Positions 5,860 to 7,135 of a stretch of DNA of 7,135 bases are shown here, one piece after another. Each line of letters starts with the position of its first letter. The stretch's first letter is position 1. The notes under the pieces were generated by a model that was not told the DNA's origin, searched no databases, and saw nothing but the letters and a program-made list of their open reading frames with translations. Both the position numbers and the translations under genes were made by a program. The DNA comes from Betaproteobacteria bacterium (GTDB lineage Bacteria > Pseudomonadota > Gammaproteobacteria > Burkholderiales > SG8-39): positions 1-7,135 of the forward strand of contig SHXF01000159.1 of assembly GCA_009693435.1 (NCBI GenBank), given 5' to 3'.

Positions 5860-5990
5860 TGTTGCCGCCGACCGAAAATTGACTAGTTTAGAGGGGTAGT
5901 GCCGATCAGCGACTGACCAGCGCATTCATTGGGCGCACCCTGGTCAAACCGAAACCGGCACTCCTGGTCAATTCAGCGCCGGCGTCAACA
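5860..5990 (+). mobile_element. 131-bp IS21-like miniature element, copy 1
   Basis: The element begins TGTTGCCGCCGACC and ends CGGCGTCAACA, giving terminal inverted repeats based on TGTTGACGCCG with 5'-TG...CA-3' tips, as in the IS21 family. TGACCAG (here TGACTAG) lies 21-27 bases in from the left end, and its complement CTGGTCA 21-27 bases in from the right. A second pair lies deeper (55-61 from the left, 45-51 from the right). IS21-family ends carry such multiple internal repeats as transposase sites. There is no transposase inside, so it would need one supplied in trans. It differs from copy 2 at only three positions. No matching target duplication flanks it (GTGAG left, GGGGG right). It cuts the threonine ammonia-lyase remnant and supplies an ATG at 5925 on the - strand that reads into it. 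The IS21 assignment is from terminal pattern only. Confidence 0.75.
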
Positions 5991-6018
5991 GGGGGGGCGC
6001 GATTTACCTGATGGCACT

Positions 6019-6033
6019 GTTAGTATTACTAAC
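6019..6033. promoter_or_regulatory. Perfect palindrome, possible operator
   Basis: GTTAGTATTACTAAC is a perfect 7-base inverted repeat with a single central base, ending 31 bases before the thioredoxin-like ATG at 6065. Its size and position suit a dimeric repressor site overlapping a promoter, and the AT-rich sequence may also contain the -10 region. No regulator gene is in the window. It is seen directly; the operator role is inference. Confidence 0.4.
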
Positions 6034-6064
6034 GTTTATGTCCGTGTGGGTTGAAGAAGGTAAT

Positions 6065-6598
6065 ATGCTGTCAGCATTTATCAGGACGCTCGGCCTCACC
6101 CTGTGTACGCTGCTGGCGGGTGCGGCCATGGCGCAGCCGGTTGCCGCTGGCGCACCTGCAGCTGCCTTAAAGCCCTATACGGAGGTGACGCCGTCCGCTC
6201 CGTCCGTCATGCGCAAGTTCAATCTGCCGGCGGTCGACAGGTCCTCGCGCCTCGACGTGATCTACCTGGGCTCCAAGGATTGCCGCTTCTGCCAGCAGTG
6301 GGAATTCGACTCCCGTGCCAAACTGCTAGAATCGCGCGAGGCACGGGCGTTCAGCTTCCACGAAATCAAGAACGATACCCTGGCCAAACCCATCACCGCG
6401 GCGGACTATCCTGCCGACCTGCAATGGGTGTATAAAAAGGTGGGCGCCATGAGCGGCGTGCCGCGCTTTCTGCTGGCCATCGATGGGCGCGTGGTGATGA
6501 ACAGTTTGGGCACTGGGGGATACAAGCGCAATTTCCTGCCGACATTGAATGAAGTGGTGCGCGTGTCCGGCAAGAACGACACTTTACGTAGATTTTAA
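6065..6598 (+). CDS. Periplasmic thioredoxin-fold protein with CRFC motif
   Basis: The 177-residue protein has a signal peptide: MLSAFIRTLG, a hydrophobic core to about 20, cut after AMA (21-23). A proline/alanine-rich linker follows to about residue 60, then a thioredoxin fold: strand LDVIYLGS, active-site motif DCRFCQQWE with Cys73 and Cys76, helix, strand FSFHEI, and SGVPRF with the cis-proline Pro133 expected opposite the CxxC. It would act as a thiol-disulfide exchanger in the periplasm; substrate unknown. ATG 6065 is chosen because AAGAAGG (6054-6060) precedes it and a signal peptide starts there; the in-frame ATG 6011 would place the 6019-6033 palindrome inside the gene. No DsbD/CcdA or cytochrome-c maturation gene is adjacent. 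It is bracketed by two 131-bp elements, and the last residues (GKNDTLRRF) may be an altered tail next to an IS-like end at 6615. Confidence 0.85.
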   Translation: MLSAFIRTLGLTLCTLLAGAAMAQPVAAGAPAAALKPYTEVTPSAPSVMRKFNLPAVDRSSRLDVIYLGSKDCRFCQQWEFDSRAKLLESREARAFSFHEIKNDTLAKPITAADYPADLQWVYKKVGAMSGVPRFLLAIDGRVVMNSLGTGGYKRNFLPTLNEVVRVSGKNDTLRRF

Positions 6599-6614
6599 AC
6601 TTCCGAGGTTCTGT

Positions 6615-6697
6615 TGTTGGCGCTGATGCCAATTTGACCCAGCCTGCTGATTTTGACTGCCCCATCGTCAACCTCTGAAAACTCATAACCGTCAACA
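6615..6697 (+). mobile_element. Possible third, diverged IS21-like end or 83-bp element
   Basis: TGTTGGCGCTGATGCCAATT at 6615 followed by TGACCCAG resembles the 131-bp element's ends (TGTTGACGCC..AATTGACCAG). A further ATTTTGACTG follows. CCGTCAACA (6689-6697) is the inverted match to TGTTG(A/G)CG, so the span could be a small degraded element. Alternatively only the left 30 bases are a real IS end and the right match is chance. Confidence 0.4.
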
Positions 6698-6713
6698 GTT
6701 TGTAGAGCATCCA

Positions 6714-6844
6714 TGTTGACGCCGACCGAAAATTGACCAGTTTAGAGGGGTAGTGCCGATCAGCGACTGACCAGCGCATTCATTGGGCGCACCCTGGTCA
6801 AACCGAAACCCGCACTCCTGGTCAATTCAGCGCCGGCGTCAACA
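6714..6844 (+). mobile_element. 131-bp IS21-like miniature element, copy 2
   Basis: It has the same length, orientation and sequence as copy 1 apart from three positions: TGTTGA for TGTTGC, GACCAG for GACTAG, ACCCGC for ACCGGC. In this copy both terminal repeats read TGTTGACGCCG and TGACCAG sits exactly 21-27 bases from each end, so it looks closer to the intact form. No target duplication is seen (ATCCA left, TCGTT right). A direct pair 854 bases apart could recombine and remove the thioredoxin-like gene. Its end lies 25 bases before the next ATG, so it also forms the upstream region of that gene. Confidence 0.78.
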
Positions 6845-6869
6845 TCGTTTGCTAATCAAGGAGAAAATA

Positions 6870-7082
6870 ATGAAGGTTAAATTGTTTCAATATTGGGTTG
6901 CCGTTTCACTTGGAGTTAAGACTAGGTCGGATTTTTCGCCGATCGAAAAAGACATCAACGAATTCTTACGAGTCAATCCGAACATCAGAGTCGTAGATAT
7001 AAAGATCGCCAGTAATGCCGCTCGAGTGGGAGACTCACATACGAACTATGGCATGCAAGCCCTTCTTCTCTACGAAGAATAG
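6870..7082 (+). CDS. Small AT-rich protein, Cse60-like
   Basis: This is a 70-residue soluble protein, MKVKLFQYW...SPIEKDINEFLRVNP...NIRVVDIKIAS...MQALLLYEE. The ATG at 6870 has a full AAGGAG (6858-6863) 6 bases ahead. The layout of a MKVKLF strand, an acidic helix with (D/E)INEFL, a VVDIK strand and a final ALLLYE strand resembles the small Cse60 family, first named from Bacillus sporulation but also seen elsewhere. Because sporulation is not expected in this organism, the family label says nothing about function. Unlike the standard shape there is an extra segment after MKVKLF (WVAVSLGVKTRSDF). Base composition is clearly more AT-rich than the core genes, in line with acquisition. It may be a member of a larger accessory cluster continuing past the window. 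Confidence 0.75.
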   Translation: MKVKLFQYWVAVSLGVKTRSDFSPIEKDINEFLRVNPNIRVVDIKIASNAARVGDSHTNYGMQALLLYEE

Positions 7083-7135
7083 TCGACTGGCCGACAGATG
7101 CGTTTCTGTGGCTGCGGTCGCGTTGGTCGCCCTTG

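Noticed and set aside
5855..6849. Target-site duplication for the paired elements
   Set aside because: Bases next to each copy and at the outer edges of the pair (GTGAG, GGGGG, ATCCA, TCGTT) do not match at 4 to 8 bases.
7083..7135. Possible gene start at the right edge
   Set aside because: Only 53 bases remain, with no ribosome binding site, convincing frame or recognisable motif.

Overview
The window looks like a stretch of chromosome from a GC-rich betaproteobacterium, most likely Burkholderiales or a close relative. The main clue is a Bug-family (tripartite tricarboxylate transporter type) solute receptor, a family that is greatly expanded in that group. GC-rich codon use, a dispersed 'ATTCCCGC-GAAA-GCGGGAAT' palindrome and very short leaders with TA-rich -10 boxes fit this, but the genus cannot be fixed from the sequence.

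Layout: (1) 1-148 is the orfA-side end of an IS3-family insertion sequence running off the left edge. (2) 176-502 is a small secreted protein made of four 20-residue repeats, lower in GC than the core. (3) 703-2507 is a two-gene unit on the + strand: a Bug receptor and, overlapping it by 4 bases, a YeaE-like aldo/keto reductase. (4) 2504-3641 on the - strand is a class V aminotransferase (isopenicillin N epimerase-like) whose frame is broken at a (CG)6 run. Its stop overlaps the reductase stop. (5) 3680-5257 on the + strand holds a TauE/SafE permease, a MaoC-like hotdog protein and a VOC/glyoxalase-fold protein, closely packed and probably partly co-transcribed. (6) 5269-5337 is a paired dispersed palindrome that may end transcription from both sides. 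(7) 5350-5859 on the - strand is a decayed threonine ammonia-lyase with two internal deletions and a stop codon, cut off at its 5' side. (8) 5860-6844 is the most unusual part: two 131-bp, nearly identical, same-orientation elements with IS21-like ends bracket a periplasmic thioredoxin-fold gene (6065-6598). A third, more diverged IS21-like end lies inside the bracket. (9) 6870-7082 is a small AT-rich gene resembling the Cse60 family, starting 26 bases after the second element.

Both flanks (about 1-540 and 5860-7135) are accessory in character, and the middle is ordinary core-type metabolism. No complete defence system, CRISPR array, tRNA, rRNA or phage module is visible. The candidate for something less described is the bracketed thioredoxin-fold cassette. 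It could also be a coincidence of two insertions, because no target-site duplication is visible around either copy or around the pair.
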